Of a DNA stretch of 64,000 bases, positions 1 through 10,419 are shown piece by piece. Source of the DNA: Hermatobates lingyangjiaoensis (taxonomy: Eukaryota; Arthropoda; Insecta; Hemiptera; Hermatobatidae); contig JAPFBL010000992.1 of assembly GCA_026182355.1 (NCBI GenBank), positions 1 through 64,000 of the forward strand, written 5' to 3'. The notes below the pieces were generated by a model that saw nothing but the letters and a program-made list of their open reading frames with translations, searched no databases and was not told the origin of the DNA. The position numbers were made by a program, and so were the translations under genes. Within the stretch, counting starts at the first letter, position 1. The number at the start of each line of letters is the position of its first letter.

Positions 1-698
1 CCCCTGGGACGTCAAGGTGCAGATCATGCCCTTCGACGAGGCCGCCGGTACCGCTGGAACCCGTTCGACCTGACCAAGACCTGGTCGCAGAAGGACTACC
101 CGCTCATCGACGTCGGGCACTTCACCCTGAACGAGAACCCGCGCAACTTCTTCGCGCAGATCGAGCAGGCCGCGTTCGCGCCGTCGAACCTGGTCGAGGG
201 CATCGGCTTCTCGCCCGACAAGATGCTGCTGGCCCGCGCCTTCGCCTACGCCGACGCGCACCGCTACCGTCTGGGCGCCAACTCCGACCAGCTGCCCGTC
301 AACCGCCCGACGGTGCAGGTCAACTCCTTCGCGCAGGACGGTGCCGCCACCCACCGTTTCGCCGACCCCGGCTCCGGTCCACGGCTCCACGCCGCCGGCC
401 GCGTTTCCCAGGAGTCGGGCGACCACGGCGACCTCGGTTTGTGGGCCTCGGAGGCGAGGAGCCGTTCCGCGGCGCCTACGTGGAGCACCCGGAGGACGAC
501 GACTTCATCCAGGCGGGCATCCTGGTCCGCGAGGTCCTCGATGACGCCGCCCGCGACCGCCTGGCCGGCAACATCGCCCGCGCCATGGCCGGCGTGACCC
601 CGGAGGTCGAGGAGCGCGTCTACGCCTACTGGACCAACGTCGACGAGTGGCTCGGCATCGAGGTGCGCAAGCGCTTCACCGCCGCCAAGGGGGCGTAA
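1..698 (+). CDS. katA: Catalase (KatA-type), 3' part, frame-broken
   Basis: This is the C-terminal part of a monofunctional haem catalase, which dismutates hydrogen peroxide in the cytoplasm; the 5' end lies outside the window. Recognisable blocks are [26 protein letters not shown], the long conserved stretch from GHFTLNENP to [29 protein letters not shown], and a tail [17 protein letters not shown]. These blocks lie in three frames: frame 2 up to about base 48, frame 1 from 49 to about 350, and frame 3 from about 430 to the stop. At least two indels are therefore needed. The reading is a real catalase with sequencing indels; a decayed pseudogene is the alternative. Confidence 0.85.
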   Translation, partial: PGTSRCRSCPSTRPPVPLEPVRPDQDLVAEGLPAHRRRALHPEREPAQLLRADRAGRVRAVEPGRGHRLLARQDAAGPRLRLRRRAPLPSGRQLRPAARQPPDGAGQLLRAGRCRHPPFRRPRLRSTAPRRRPRFPGVGRPRRPRFVGLGGEEPFRGAYVEHPEDDDFIQAGILVREVLDDAARDRLAGNIARAMAGVTPEVEERVYAYWTNVDEWLGIEVRKRFTAAKGA

Positions 699-838
699 CC
701 GCCGCGACACGCACCTGCGGCACGGAAAACCCGCCCCGGGGCGACCGCGAACCAATGGTTCGGCGGTGGCCCGGGGCGGGTTTCGGTCGTCGGCGGGAAG
801 AGCGGAGGACTGCCCCGCCGGACGCGACGACCCGGGTT

Positions 839-1111
839 TTACGCGAAGAAGAGCTTCGGGAAAAGCCGGGAAGCCGGAGACTCGGCGGGCTCCGCCGGAG
901 TGGCGGCCACGGCGTCCTCGGCGGGCTTGGCGGCCTCGGCCGGGGTCGCGGCCTGAGCAGCCTCGGCCGGAGTGGCGGCTTCCGCCGGCTTGGCGGTTTC
1001 GGCAGCCTCGGCCGGGGTGGCGGCCTGAGCGGCCTCCGCCGCCTCAGCCGGGGCGGCGGCCTGGGCGGCCTGGGTGGTCGCAACGGCCTCGGCCGGCTTG
1101 GCGACGTCCAT
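839..1111 (-). CDS. Small Ala/Pro/Glu-repeat protein, unknown function
   Basis: A 90-residue protein made almost entirely of degenerate repeats of the type ATPAEAA/KPAEA, ending in SRLFPKLFFA. The ATG at 1111 is chosen because GAAGGAAG stands just upstream. There is no signal peptide or membrane segment. The repeated, low-complexity sequence could be an extended spacer with a hydrophobic C-terminal anchor. It lies head to tail behind another small gene on the same strand (1361-1621) and converges on catalase. I do not recognise a family. Confidence 0.6.
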   Translation of the reverse strand: MDVAKPAEAVATTQAAQAAAPAEAAEAAQAATPAEAAETAKPAEAATPAEAAQAATPAEAAKPAEDAVAATPAEPAESPASRLFPKLFFA

Positions 1112-1360
1112 TAAGCGCTTCCTTCTGAATGCTGCAGCTGTGCGTATGACGGGGCGGGCGCGACCTGCGTGGGGCCGGTCGCGCGGGCGATCGGGGGAAC
1201 CCCCGTGCAGGCCGGGCGCTCGCATGGAACGCGGTGGCAACGTGGCCGAAAGTGGCCCCGGAACGCCGTGGCATTCCGGGGCCGCCGCCTGGACGGGGAT
1301 TCCCGTGCGCGCGAGCGGAGCTCGCGGGTGGCCCGAATGGGAGATTCGAGCCTAAGGCCG

Positions 1361-1621
1361 TTAGGACTTCTTGGCGGCGACGCCGTTGCCCGCGTTGGTG
1401 TCCAGGATGTCGGAAACGTGGTTGGAGTGGTCATCCTCGGTGTGGACGTCGAGGAAGTCCTCGCCGAACGGCATGTTGATGTCACCGAAGGTGGAACCCA
1501 GGTTGACGTCGCGGCCGGCGATCTGCTCCAGGGCCGGGAACGGGGTCTCGAAGGTGATGTACGGACCGGTCGGCGCGGCGGCGACGACCTCGGCGATGGC
1601 GGAAATGGTGTTGGCGTCCAT
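1361..1621 (-). CDS. Small acidic protein, unknown function
   Basis: An 86-residue protein starting MDANTISAIAEVVAAAP, with an acidic, His-containing C-terminal half (VHTEDDHSNH). The ATG at 1621 is preceded by AAGGGGAG at good spacing, which is why the longer upstream extension was not used. A long, comparatively AT-rich leader (1622-2050) lies upstream, suggesting a well-regulated, possibly strongly expressed gene. It has no clear signal peptide or transmembrane helix. Corynebacteria carry several small abundant cell-wall proteins, but nothing here places this one among them. Function unknown. Confidence 0.65.
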   Translation of the reverse strand: MDANTISAIAEVVAAAPTGPYITFETPFPALEQIAGRDVNLGSTFGDINMPFGEDFLDVHTEDDHSNHVSDILDTNAGNGVAAKKS

Positions 1622-2189
1622 GTGTGCGACTCCCCTTTGTGTCTGAGTGCGAAGTGGTGGCTGAGAACCTTTGCGCTTGGCGCGCGGGTGGTCGACCCCC
1701 TGAGGTCTCCCTGAATCTCTCGCGGTAGACACTAAGATCGTTCTTGGCTTTGCGCAATCGTTATCTCCGCCTTCGAACTTGCCGAAAACGCCCCAAACGT
1801 AGGGGGTTATGGAGTTTATTGACGTATCCTTAAAAGCGCTGCGTGCCAGTTGTTTACGAGTTGTTTACCTTCACCATCGGGAAGGTAACGACGTTAGCTC
1901 TTTCTAACTTTGGCACTGCCAGCGGAAACGATTGTCTAACGGTTTTCTAGCAGGTGAGGCTAGCCTAATTATCGAGGTGAACGAGATGTTTCGGGGCGCG
2001 CCCCGGCCAAACTTCGATCGCCGGATCTGGTCGGCCCGTTACGCGCGTTAATGTGAGCTAACGCACATTCCGGCGGCTCGGGGAAAGGGTTAACATGCCC
2101 CCGGCCGGGGGTATTTCCGAATTATGTGTAACGCGCAGGTGACGGGCGTTCACGGGCCGGTCCCTCCCCGCGCCCCCGAAAACGCGGAA
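1622..2189. other. Long intergenic/leader region
   Basis: About 570 bases without a convincing gene, notably more AT-rich than its surroundings between 1740 and 1980. It contains a near direct repeat AGTTGTTTAC at about 1847-1868, a DtxR-box-like core GGCTAGCCTAA at about 1967 (core only), and a GlxR-type palindrome at 2052. It should hold the promoter of the minus-strand gene ending at 1361. Confidence 0.6.
2052..2067. promoter_or_regulatory. Candidate GlxR (CRP-type) operator
   Basis: TGTGAGCTAACGCACA matches the corynebacterial GlxR consensus TGTGANNTANNTCACA with one mismatch. It sits in the long leader upstream of the small gene at 1361-1621, some 430 bases from its start codon. Whether it acts on that gene or on an unseen transcript is unknown. 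Confidence 0.6.
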
Positions 2190-2223
2190 GGGCCCCTCTC
2201 CCCGGCAACGGGGAAGAGGGGCC
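2190..2223 (-). terminator. Terminator hairpin after the mnh operon
   Basis: An inverted repeat GGGCCCCTCT..CCCC / GGGG..AGAGGGGCCC with a short GCAAC-type loop and one bulge lies just beyond the mnhG stop. It fits the end of the minus-strand antiporter operon. The following T-rich stretch is weak. Confidence 0.6.
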
Positions 2224-2285
2224 CGGTGAGCGTCGTAAAGCGGACGCGCGCCGCGGATCTGAGCCGGGACGCGGGACGGCGACGC

Positions 2286-2627
2286 TCAGCGCCGGTCCGA
2301 GTGGTCCTCCGACGACCCGTCCCGCGAGCCGAGCACGGCCCGCCCGAGGACCTCCGACGCGACGGTGGCCACGATCAGCAGCGCCACCACCGCCAGCAGG
2401 GCGCTTAGCACCTTGCCCACCGTCAGCGTCCCCTGATCGAACTCCAGGATCAGATTGCCCGCCACCAGCAGCGGCACGCCGACCATCACGCCGGCGGACA
2501 GCTGATTCAGGCGCGACAGGGCGTCCGGCGCGCGCCACATCGCGACCGCCGCCCCCAGCAGGTACGCCGACCCGCCGACGATGGCGAAGGTGAACAGGAT
2601 CGCGGTGATCACGGTTCCGATGGCCAT
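2286..2627 (-). CDS. mnhG: Na+/H+ antiporter subunit G
   Basis: Last gene of the mrp/mnh operon and the smallest membrane-arm subunit of the Mrp Na+(K+)/H+ antiporter, which drives cation efflux with the proton gradient. The 113-residue protein has three hydrophobic helices (about residues 5-25, 45-60 and 73-95), with the family's typical short MWRAPDALSRLNQLS segment between the first two, and a charged C-terminal tail. It starts three bases downstream of mnhF and is followed by a hairpin terminator. Family length is normally 90-120 residues, so it looks complete. Confidence 0.9.
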   Translation of the reverse strand: MAIGTVITAILFTFAIVGGSAYLLGAAVAMWRAPDALSRLNQLSAGVMVGVPLLVAGNLILEFDQGTLTVGKVLSALLAVVALLIVATVASEVLGRAVLGSRDGSSEDHSDRR

Positions 2628-2630
2628 GTC

Positions 2631-2906
2631 CTACCTCCTTCCCCGCGAAATCACGCGCGACAGGCCCACGGTCGACAGAATGCCCAGCAGGCCCGCCAGC
2701 ATGGCGATGTCGAACGTGATGGCCGTTTCGCGGAACAGCGCGGTGGTCAGGAACACGCCGACCATCGAGAAGAACGCGACGTCCGACATCACCGCGCGCG
2801 ATACGTTGCCCTTCACGCGGAACACCAGGATCACGGTGATCAGGAAAGCCACGGAGCACAGGGCGACGCCGATGCCTCCGACTGCGTGCACGAGGGTTTC
2901 ACTCAT
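2631..2906 (-). CDS. mnhF: Na+/H+ antiporter subunit F
   Basis: A 91-residue, three-helix MrpF/MnhF subunit starting MSETLVHAVGGIG, with the conserved polar stretch FRVKGNVSRAVMSDVAFFSM between helices 1 and 2. It lies between mnhE, which it overlaps by a few bases, and mnhG. Length and hydropathy fit the family. The start at 2906 follows from family length and the overlap. Confidence 0.9.
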   Translation of the reverse strand: MSETLVHAVGGIGVALCSVAFLITVILVFRVKGNVSRAVMSDVAFFSMVGVFLTTALFRETAITFDIAMLAGLLGILSTVGLSRVISRGRR

Positions 2907-3536
2907 GGTCCGCCTCCTTCGCGGGCGTGCGGCGCCGGTCGGTCGCCGCGCCGGCGTCCGGGTCCGTGTCCGGGTCGCCGCTGTCGTGCGTGACGACGTC
3001 CACCGTGGGGTCATCCGCCCCGCCCCTGTGGTCCGCCGTCTGTTCCGGGATGACGTCTTCCTCCATCGGATCGTCGACGACCCTGATGCCGTCGGGCAGG
3101 TTGGGCAGCCCGTCGCGCGTTTCGGCGGCCGTGCCGACGCGCGCGCCCGGGTCCGCGTGCATGGTCGCGTCGTAGCCCTCGAACACGAACGCCCGCGGAC
3201 GCGGCAGATCGCGGACCCGCGGGGCCATGCGCTCCTCCATGTCGTAGAGGGCGTCGTACGCGGCTTCCAGCTCCTCGCCGAACATGACGTGGACGATGAA
3301 CATGCGCCCGCCGCCCTCCAGCGACCTGGTGCCGCATACCAGGGTGCCGGGGTCATGGTGATGGACGCGGACAGGCCGACGATCTCGTTGTCGGTGGTGA
3401 TGCGCAGCGGCATGCCGATCAGGATCGGCTTCTGCTTCTGCCGGGGCCGCACGGCGTCCACGAGCACGTCGGTGGCCGCCGAGATGACCTGGCCGACCAG
3501 CCACGCCGAATAGAGGGGTATGTGCAGGAAGCTCAT
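2899..3536 (-). CDS. mnhE: Na+/H+ antiporter subunit E, one frameshift
   Basis: MrpE/MnhE subunit. The N-terminal part carries a hydrophobic segment, the KPILIGMPLRITTDNEIVG block and SITMTPGT, the family's SIT(L/M)TPGTL signature. The frame breaks at about 3345, exactly inside that signature, and resumes as FIVHVMFGEELEAAYDALYD. Past the family core the protein has a long acidic, Pro/Asp/Thr-rich cytoplasmic tail, so it is longer than typical MrpE proteins (about 210 against 160-180 residues). The ATG overlaps the mnhD stop (ATGA), supporting translational coupling. The break is probably a sequence error. Confidence 0.85.
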
Positions 3537-5091
3537 CGGGTCGCCCCTTCCCGGACGTTGTCGAGGTTGCCGAAGGAAATCGGCTCGGACGGATTGCCCA
3601 GCGCGGCGTCGACGTAGGCGGGCACGTCGACCAGCGCATCGCCGGCCGCGCCCGTCCAGCCCGCGACCACGCCGGCGAAGACGAACATGAGCGAGCTCGC
3701 CACCGCCAGGAACGCGGAGGGGGCCACCAGGCCGCCGCGGACGTGGAGGTCATCGTCGATGCCCTGCATCGGCCGGCCCCAGAACACGCTCCGCCAAACG
3801 CGGATCATGGCCAGCATGGCGCCCAGCGACGCCAGCACGATGACCGCGATGACCACGACCGAGCGCGCGTCGCCCGAGGACGCCGCCGCGAAGACGACGC
3901 CGACCTTGCCCCACACCCCAGAGAACGGCGGGAAGCCGACGATGGAGAACGCCATCGCCGCGAAGACCCACGCCACGAGCTGATCCCTGCGGGCCAGGCC
4001 GGACAGGCGCGAAAGGGTCCCGGTGCCGTACGTCTCCTCGATCGCGCCGGAGGCCAGCACCAGCGAACCGACGGTGACCATGTGGTGCAGCGCGTAGAAG
4101 ATGCCGGCCGCCAGCACCGCGGGCGCGTCGCCGTCGGTGAACGCCAGCACCACCAGGATGAACGGCATGCCGTTGACCATCTGGTACGCCAGCACGCGGC
4201 GCATGGTCGTCTCGGCGATGCCCGCGTAGGCGCCGATCATCATCGACACCGCCATCAGCGCGATGATCGGCCAGTGCCACGACGGCTCCATGTCCACGAT
4301 GACCACGTACACGCGAAACAGCATGTACACGGCGACCTTGGTGTGCACCGCCGAGAAGATCGCCATCACCGCGGGCGACGTCGACGGATAGGTGCGCGGC
4401 AGCCACGTGTGCGTGGGCACCAGGCCCGCCTTCACGCTCAGCGCGATGACCACCAGGCCCAGCGCCACCGCGCCCGGGCCGCCGCCGGAGGCCATGCCAG
4501 CCAGCAGCGCGATGTTCACCGAGCCGACCGAACCGTAGACCAGGGTGACGCCGACCAGCAGGACCGTCGACGTCATCAGGTTGACCAGCACGAAGGAGCG
4601 GCCGGCCGCGAGGCGGTGCCATGTGCCCGTCACGGCGATGAGGCCGTACGACGGCAGCAGCATCACCTCCATGAGCACGAAGAAGTTGAACAGGTCGGCG
4701 GTGAGGAACGCCCCCGCCATCCCGACAGCATCATCAGCGTCAGGGCGGGGAAGAAGCGCGACTTGTTCTCGCCGACGGCCTGGGCGAACCAGGAGCCGGC
4801 GAACACCACCAGCGCGGCGACGCCGAGCATGAGCAGCGAGAACGAGTCCGCGACGAAGGGGATGGACACGCCGCCGGGGAACGCGCCGACGTTGTGGCCG
4901 ATCGGCCCGGATTCCATCACCCGGTACAGCAGCGCGAACGCCACCGCGGCCATGCCCGCGGGCGTGGCCAGGGACAGCGCCACCCGCGCGGGCGCCCACG
5001 GCAGCACCGCGGCGATGGCCGCGAGCAGCAGCGGGAAGATGGCCAGCAGCGGCAGCAGGGCGGAGATGGTCTCCGCGGACATGCCGGTCAT
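3533..5091 (-). CDS. mnhD: Na+/H+ antiporter subunit D, one frameshift
   Basis: Large membrane subunit homologous to respiratory complex I NuoN/NuoM proton channels. The first ~125 residues (MTGMSAETISALLPLLAIFP onward, ATG at 5091) end in one frame at LTLMMLSG. The rest, from GMAGAFLTADLFNFFVLMEVMLLPSYGL to the stop, is in another, so one base is missing near 4720. Channel-type features are visible: the LMEVM glutamate, the KAGLVPTHTWLPRTYPSTSPAVMA block with its lysine, and TKVAVYMLFR. About 519 residues in total, normal for MrpD. The start overlaps the mnhC stop. Confidence 0.88.
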
Positions 5092-5534
5092 CAGCGATCA
5101 CCGTCCTGGGGGTCCTCGGGCGGGTAGTTCTCGTGGCGGATCGAACCGACCCCGGAACCGGCGTCGGCCGGGCGGCGGCGCCGGGCCCCGCGGCCCGCGG
5201 TGGACAGTTGCGCGTTGGCCTCCCGGTCCTCCTGGATGCGGGTGTCGTCGTCGCGGCCCAGTGCCGACATGGCCAGCATGAAGGCGGTCACCGCCATGGT
5301 GATGACGATGGCCGTGAGCACGAACGCCTGCGGCAGCGGATCGGCCGCCGTATCGGCGTCCGCGCGGGCCATCAGCGGCTCCTGCCGCCAGGCGCCGACG
5401 CCGGTGGACAGGATGATCAGGTTGGCGGCGTGCGAGATGAACGTCATCCCGATGATGATGCGCACCATGCCGCGCTGCAGCACCAGGTAGGCGCCGCCGC
5501 CAGCCAGCACGGCCGCGATGAGGGCGATGATCAT
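5091..5534 (-). CDS. mnhC: Na+/H+ antiporter subunit C
   Basis: A 147-residue NuoK-like MrpC/MnhC subunit. Three helices are clear (residues 2-20, about 28-48 and 70-95). The conserved glycine-rich motif GGGAYLVLQRGMVRIIIGM, then SHAANLIILS and the family's DPLPQAFVLTAIVITMAVTAF are intact. A ~50-residue charged tail follows. Both ends overlap their neighbours by ATGA, as expected of a tightly coupled operon. Confidence 0.9.
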   Translation of the reverse strand: MIIALIAAVLAGGGAYLVLQRGMVRIIIGMTFISHAANLIILSTGVGAWRQEPLMARADADTAADPLPQAFVLTAIVITMAVTAFMLAMSALGRDDDTRIQEDREANAQLSTAGRGARRRRPADAGSGVGSIRHENYPPEDPQDGDR

Positions 5535-8418
5535 GCCCGCACCTCCTCGTCGTCGGTGGAACCGTGATTCGCGCCGCCGGCGGGTGCCGGGGCGGGGTCG
5601 GGGGAATCCGCCCGATCGGGATCCTGCAGCGGCGGGACGTTCAGGCCGGTGCGATTGGTGACCTTCGGCCCGAGCTCGTCGTCCGTCTTCGGGGAGCCCG
5701 GGCGGGTCGGGCCGCCCAGGTGGTTCAGCGCCGTGGCCACGATGCCCAGCACTGCCAGGTACACGCCGACGTCGAAGATCAGCGCCGTCGTCAGGTGCTG
5801 CCCGGCGACGGTGCCGTGCAGCGGCGCCAGGAAGGAGCCCTCCAGGTAACCGACGAATCCGATGGCGATGGCCACGATCACGCCGAAGCCGCTGAGCAGG
5901 TACGGGACGTTGCGCTTGGTCAGCGGGCGGTCGTCCGGGTGGGACAGGTACATGAGCATCAGCGACGACGCGCCGATCAGCGCGGCGTTGAAGCCGCCGC
6001 CCGGCTCGTTGCCGCCTCGGAACAGGACGATGACGGACAGGCCGAACAGCAGCGGCGTCATCCACTTGGTCAGCTTGCGCAGCGGCAGCGAATTCAGCCC
6101 CGGCTGCGGCAGCGGCCCCGGCCGTCCCGGGTGGTGCTGCCAGCGCGGCATCGAGGCCACCACGGCGGCCGTCGCGATGCCCGCCATGCCCAGCACGGCG
6201 AGCTCGCCCAAGGTATCGAAGGCGCGGAACTCGACGAGGATCGTGTTGACGACGTTGTTCTCGCCGGTGATCTTCGGGCCCTCCTCGAGGTACCACTGGG
6301 CGATCTCCGGCTTGCCGCGCCGGCCCGTGAGGGTCCACACCGCGCCGAACGTCGCCAGCCCCACGCCGACGGCGACGACAGCCGCGACGATGCGGCGGGC
6401 GCGGCCGGTGGGGGAGAAGGCGCGCGGCTGGTGGCGCAGCACAAGCATCATCAGCACGACGGTGAGGATCTCCACCAGGAACTGCGTCATGGCGGCGTCG
6501 GGGGCGCCGAGCAGCAGCACCTGCAGGGTCACGCCCGTGCCGGTGACGCCCAGCAGCACCGCGGCCTGCAGGCGGTTGCGGGCCTGCATGGTCGCGATGA
6601 CGCCGATGACCACGACTACCAGCGGGATCAGGTCCATCCAGGAGTCGATGCCGTCGACCTTGTCGGGCAGCTCCATGCCGCCGAGGCCGGGCGCGATCAG
6701 GATCGCAGCGGCGTAGACCACGATGACCGACAGCATGGGCAGCAGGTGGCGGGTGGGCGCGTGGGAATCGGCGATGGCCGCGAAGACGCGGCCCAGGCGC
6801 GCGCCGGCGCGGGTGCCGAACGCCAGCGCCTCGACGCCGGTGAAGGGGAACAGCTTGCGGTCGGCGAGGGCGGCGTTCATCCGTTGCGCACCAGCACCAG
6901 CAGCACGCCGGCCCCGAGCACGCCCGCCGAAATGAGCAGCGGCACGTTGTCCCGTGCCACAGCTTCAGGTGGGTGGCGTGGTAGTCCCGCCGAGCACGGT
7001 GCGGGCGACCGCGTCGAGGGGGCCGTCGAGAAGCGGGCCGACGAAGAAGGCCAGCGGCAGCGACAGGACGCCGGGGACGGCGGCCGGCAGCCACAGGGCG
7101 ACGGGGGCCTCGCGGACCTCGGAAACGTCGTGGGGGCCGTCGACGAACGCGCCGAAGATCAGGCGCGCCGAGTACGTGAACGTCGCGATCGCGCCAATGG
7201 TCGCCGCGGCCAGCAGGACGACCACGTCGGCGTCGGCCAGCGGCGCCTTGGTGAACGCCTCGAGCATGCCTTCCTTGGACAGGAAGCCCAGCGTCGGCGG
7301 GATCGCGGCCATCGACGCCGAACCGATGACCATCGACCCGAAGGTCCACGGCATGCGGCGCCACAGCGGGCCCAGGCGGCGGATGTCGCGGGTGCCGGCC
7401 TGATGGTCGACGGTGCCCGCGAGCATGAACAGCGAGGACTTGAACAGGGCGTGCGCCAGGGTGTGGACCACCGCGGCGACGATGGCGAAGTGAGTGCCCA
7501 CGCCGATGGTCGCGACGATCCAGCCGAGCTGGGACACCGTCGAGTAGGCGACCAGGCGCTTGAGGTCCGTCTGCTGGATGGCGAACACGGCCGCCGCGAC
7601 GGCGGTGGACATGCCCACGACGATCAGCAGGATCTGCCATGCCTGCACGTGGGCGAAGGCCGTCGAAAAGCGCAGGAGCAGGTAAATGCCCGCCTTGACC
7701 ACCGCGGCGGCGTGCAGGAAGGCCGACACCGGCGTCGCCGCCGCCATGGCCTCCGGCAGCCAGGCCTGGAACGGCAGCTGGGCGGCCTTGGTGAACGCGC
7801 TGAGCGCCACAAGCACCGCGACCGTCGTGGTCAGGCCGGCGTCGGCGCCCGGGCCGGTGCCCCACACCTGGTGGGCCAGCAGCTCGGTCAGGTTGGTGGT
7901 GCCCGTCGCCCACACGGCGACGCCCAGCGCGGCGAGCAGCAGCAGGCCGCCGGTGAACGTCAGCAGCAGGGTGCGGATCGACCCTGCCTCGCCGCTGGAG
8001 CCGGATCGGGCGATGAGCAGGAAGGACGCCATGGACACCAGCTCCCAGCCGATGAACAGCAGCACCACGTCGTCGGCGAGGACGAGCAGCAGCACGGCCA
8101 GCATGAACGACGTCATGAGAACGTAGAAGCTCATGGTGCCGCCCTTCGGCGGCAGGTACGCGGTCGAGTACACGAATACCGCGGAACCGATCACCAGCGC
8201 GAGCAGGGCGAACACGAGGGATAGCGGGTCGAGGCGGAGCGCGAAGTCCACCCCGGTTCCGCCTGGCAGCAGCGCACCGGCCCACGTCATCCCCCACGTG
8301 ACCGCATCCCCGTCGAGGACGCCGCCGGCCAGCCGGCGTGCCTGCCGAGCACTTTCACGAATAAGGGGGTGAGGGCCAGCGCCACCGCAACCAGGGCGGG
8401 GACGCTGATCAATGTCAC
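5531..8418 (-). CDS. mnhA: Na+/H+ antiporter subunit A with fused B domain, several frameshifts
   Basis: First gene of the operon. The N-terminal two-thirds is the NuoL-like MrpA channel: LDPLSLVFALL, WELVSMASFLLI, FTKAAQLPFQAWLPEAM with the channel lysine, TPVSAFLHAAAVVKAGIYLL and the histidine-bearing HTLAHALFKSSLFM. The C-terminal part, from about base 6880, carries the MnhB-like domain (VVNTILVEFRAFDTLGELAVL, FRGGNEPGGGFNAALI), the fused form usual in actinobacteria. GTG at 8418 is chosen because AGGAAGG precedes it and it restores the hydrophobic N-terminus TLISVPALVAVALALTP. Indels are needed near 8335 and clustered at about 6890-6965, where HLKLWHG and NVPLLISAGVLGAGVLL lie in different frames. 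Confidence 0.85.
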
Positions 8419-8694
8419 GACAGGGTCGCCTTCCTGTTTGCGTATCGGGGCAGATCCGGCGGCGCGGGGCCGCGGGAATCTGGTAAATGGCCGAATTCCA
8501 GCTTAGCAACCGGGGTGGATGCGGTTTAGGCGGCGAAAGCTGCGCAGCGCCCCGTTCTCCTATATCTCGGGCCGCGGCTTTGCGAAGCTCACGTGGGTGC
8601 CCCCACGGCCGATGCGTCGATGGCGGCGGGCCCGTCCGCCGCGCCCCGGCGTAGCACCGACGAAATCGCAGGTGCGGGCGTTACCGTGAGGGGC

Positions 8695-10312
8695 ATGGCT
8701 TCCCGGAAAGGCGGAATCCGCCGCACGCTGCTGTCCCTGCTCCTCGTTCTGCCGATGATCGCCAGCGCGGCGTATCTCGGCTGGTCCGGGATCGGACTGT
8801 CGTCCGCGTGGACGGCCGACGGGGCGGAGGAGGGGTCCGTCCCCGGGCCGGTGCCCGGCATCGACGTCGCCAAGGTGCAGGAGGTGCGCCGGGCGATCGG
8901 CGAGGCGAACACGCAGGCGGGCTTCCTCAAATCGGGAATGAAGCAGGCCACCGACGGCAATCGGTGCCTGAAGGGCGGGCGGCACCGAGCTGGTCGAGGG
9001 CACCGGGGGGTCCGCAAGGGCGCGTCCGATCTGGCCACCGGGATGAAGGAGCTGCAGGCCGGCACCGGGCGGCTGGGCGCCGGAGCGAAGGACATCGCCG
9101 AGGGCGCCGGGGCCATCGCCGACGGCATGGGGCTGCTCAACGTGGCCATCGGCCAGGTGGAGACGTCGATCGGCCCGGCGAAGGAGTCGCTGCGCGCCGC
9201 CGGCGACGGCGATGCGGTGGCCAACCTGGAGGCCCTGGAGCGCCAGCTCGGCGCCATCGATTTCGAGGCCATTTCGGGCCAGGCCGAGAAGTTCCGCAAG
9301 GGCGCCGACGACCTGTCGTACCAGCTCAACACACCCGGGGCCCCGTACCGCGACGGCGTGTACAGCGCCACCCTCGGCGCCGACCGGCTGCGCACCGCGA
9401 CGGCGGATCTGGACGAGGGCGCCAAGAAGCTCGACGGCGGGCTGAAGCAGCTCGACGACGGCGCCGGGCGGCTCGACGGCATGGCCACGGCGACCGCCGA
9501 CAAGGTCGGGGCGGCGCAGCGCGCGATGCCTGTGCCCTCCCGCGAGCAGCTGGCCGCGGCGGGGCTGGCAGGCGGGGAAGGCTCCGAGGATGCGGCCGGC
9601 GACGCGACGCTCGCGCCGACCCTGGCGTTCGTGGTGTCAGCCCTGGTCATGCTGGCGGCGTCCGCGTTGTGGCTGATTTTCGTGCCGCGCGCGTAGGCCA
9701 GGGGGCGGGAGACGGGACCGATCGCCGCGGCCGGTGGTCCCGCGTGATGCCGAACGGTGCGTTCGCGGGTGCGCTGGTCGGCATCGTGGCCATCGGTTCG
9801 CTGGTGCTGTTCATCATGGCCGAGGGTATGGATCTGCTGCGCGGGACGGCCGGCGTCCTCGTGCTCGCGCTCGCCGCGTTGGCGGCGACGGCGGTGTCGC
9901 GGGCGGTGCTCGCGGTGTTCGGCGGGCCGTGGGGCCGCGCCGTGATCCTCGCCGGAATGCTCGTGCAGGTCGGCGTCATAGGGTGGGTGTGGCGCAGCGC
10001 GGCGGCGCAGGCGTCCGGCGGCGAGGAGATGGCCGCCGCCTGGGGCGTGGTCTCCGCGCTGATGCCGCTGCATCATCCCACGGCGGCGTTGACGGCGCTG
10101 GGCAACGCCGGCTCGACGGTGATGTGGGGGACGTCGGCGGGCGTGCTGCTGGCGCTGGTGGTCATCGGCGCGATCATCGGGCGCTTCGGCGACGGCCGCC
10201 GGAAGGCCCCGGCGGTTGCCGTGGCGCCAACCTCATCTGGCACGACCTCATCGGCACTACCGCCGCGCCTGCCGCGGACGCCACCACCGACGCCCCGGAT
10301 GGCGGGAAATAG
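8695..10312 (+). CDS. YhgE/Pip-like membrane protein, frameshifted
   Basis: An N-terminal membrane helix (about residues 10-27) is followed by a long extracytoplasmic region of Gly/Ala/Leu heptad-like repeats (AGTGRLGAGAKDIAEGAGAI, DEGAKKLDGGLKQLDDGAG). A membrane domain follows: helix LAFVVSALVMLAASALWLIF ending at an apparent stop at 9696, then in the next frame several more helices from 9747 onward, with a closing pattern MPLHHPTAALTALGNAG. This matches the YhgE/Pip architecture (ABC-2-like), seen in phage-receptor and type VII accessory proteins. A compensated double frameshift occurs near 8960-9010, one break lies near 9690, and a probable one lies near 10230, so the stop is either 10312 or 10373. 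Confidence 0.7.
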
Positions 10313-10313
10313 A

Positions 10314-10348
10314 AAACCGCCGCCTGCTTTCGCAGGTCGGCGGTTTCC
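10314..10348 (-). terminator. Terminator after tRNA-Pro
   Basis: A strong hairpin, AAACCGCCG.CCTGC / GCAGG.CGGCGGTTT with a TTTC loop, lies seven bases beyond the 3' end of the minus-strand tRNA. It also lies at the 3' end of the plus-strand gene, so it may act in both directions. Confidence 0.7.
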
Positions 10349-10354
10349 GACTGG

Positions 10355-10381
10355 TCGGGGTAGCGGGATTTGAACCCACGG

Positions 10382-10419
<38 letters not shown>

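Noticed and set aside
1..698. Catalase as a true pseudogene
   Set aside because: The protein blocks are all well conserved and the breaks are of the same single-base type seen in genes that must be functional, such as holB and glxR. Not excluded, but less likely.
1959..1982. DtxR iron box at GGCTAGCCTAA
   Set aside because: Only the central core matches; about half of the 19 consensus positions agree, below what functional boxes usually show.
1986..2051. A 21-codon leader peptide (ATG at 1986)
   Set aside because: It has a weak ribosome site but no downstream plus-strand gene to regulate and no attenuator structure.
5091..8297. A 1068-codon frame across the mnh operon
   Set aside because: Only its last ~147 codons (MnhC) have family character. 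The rest is an out-of-frame reading of mnhA, rich in Arg, Pro and His.
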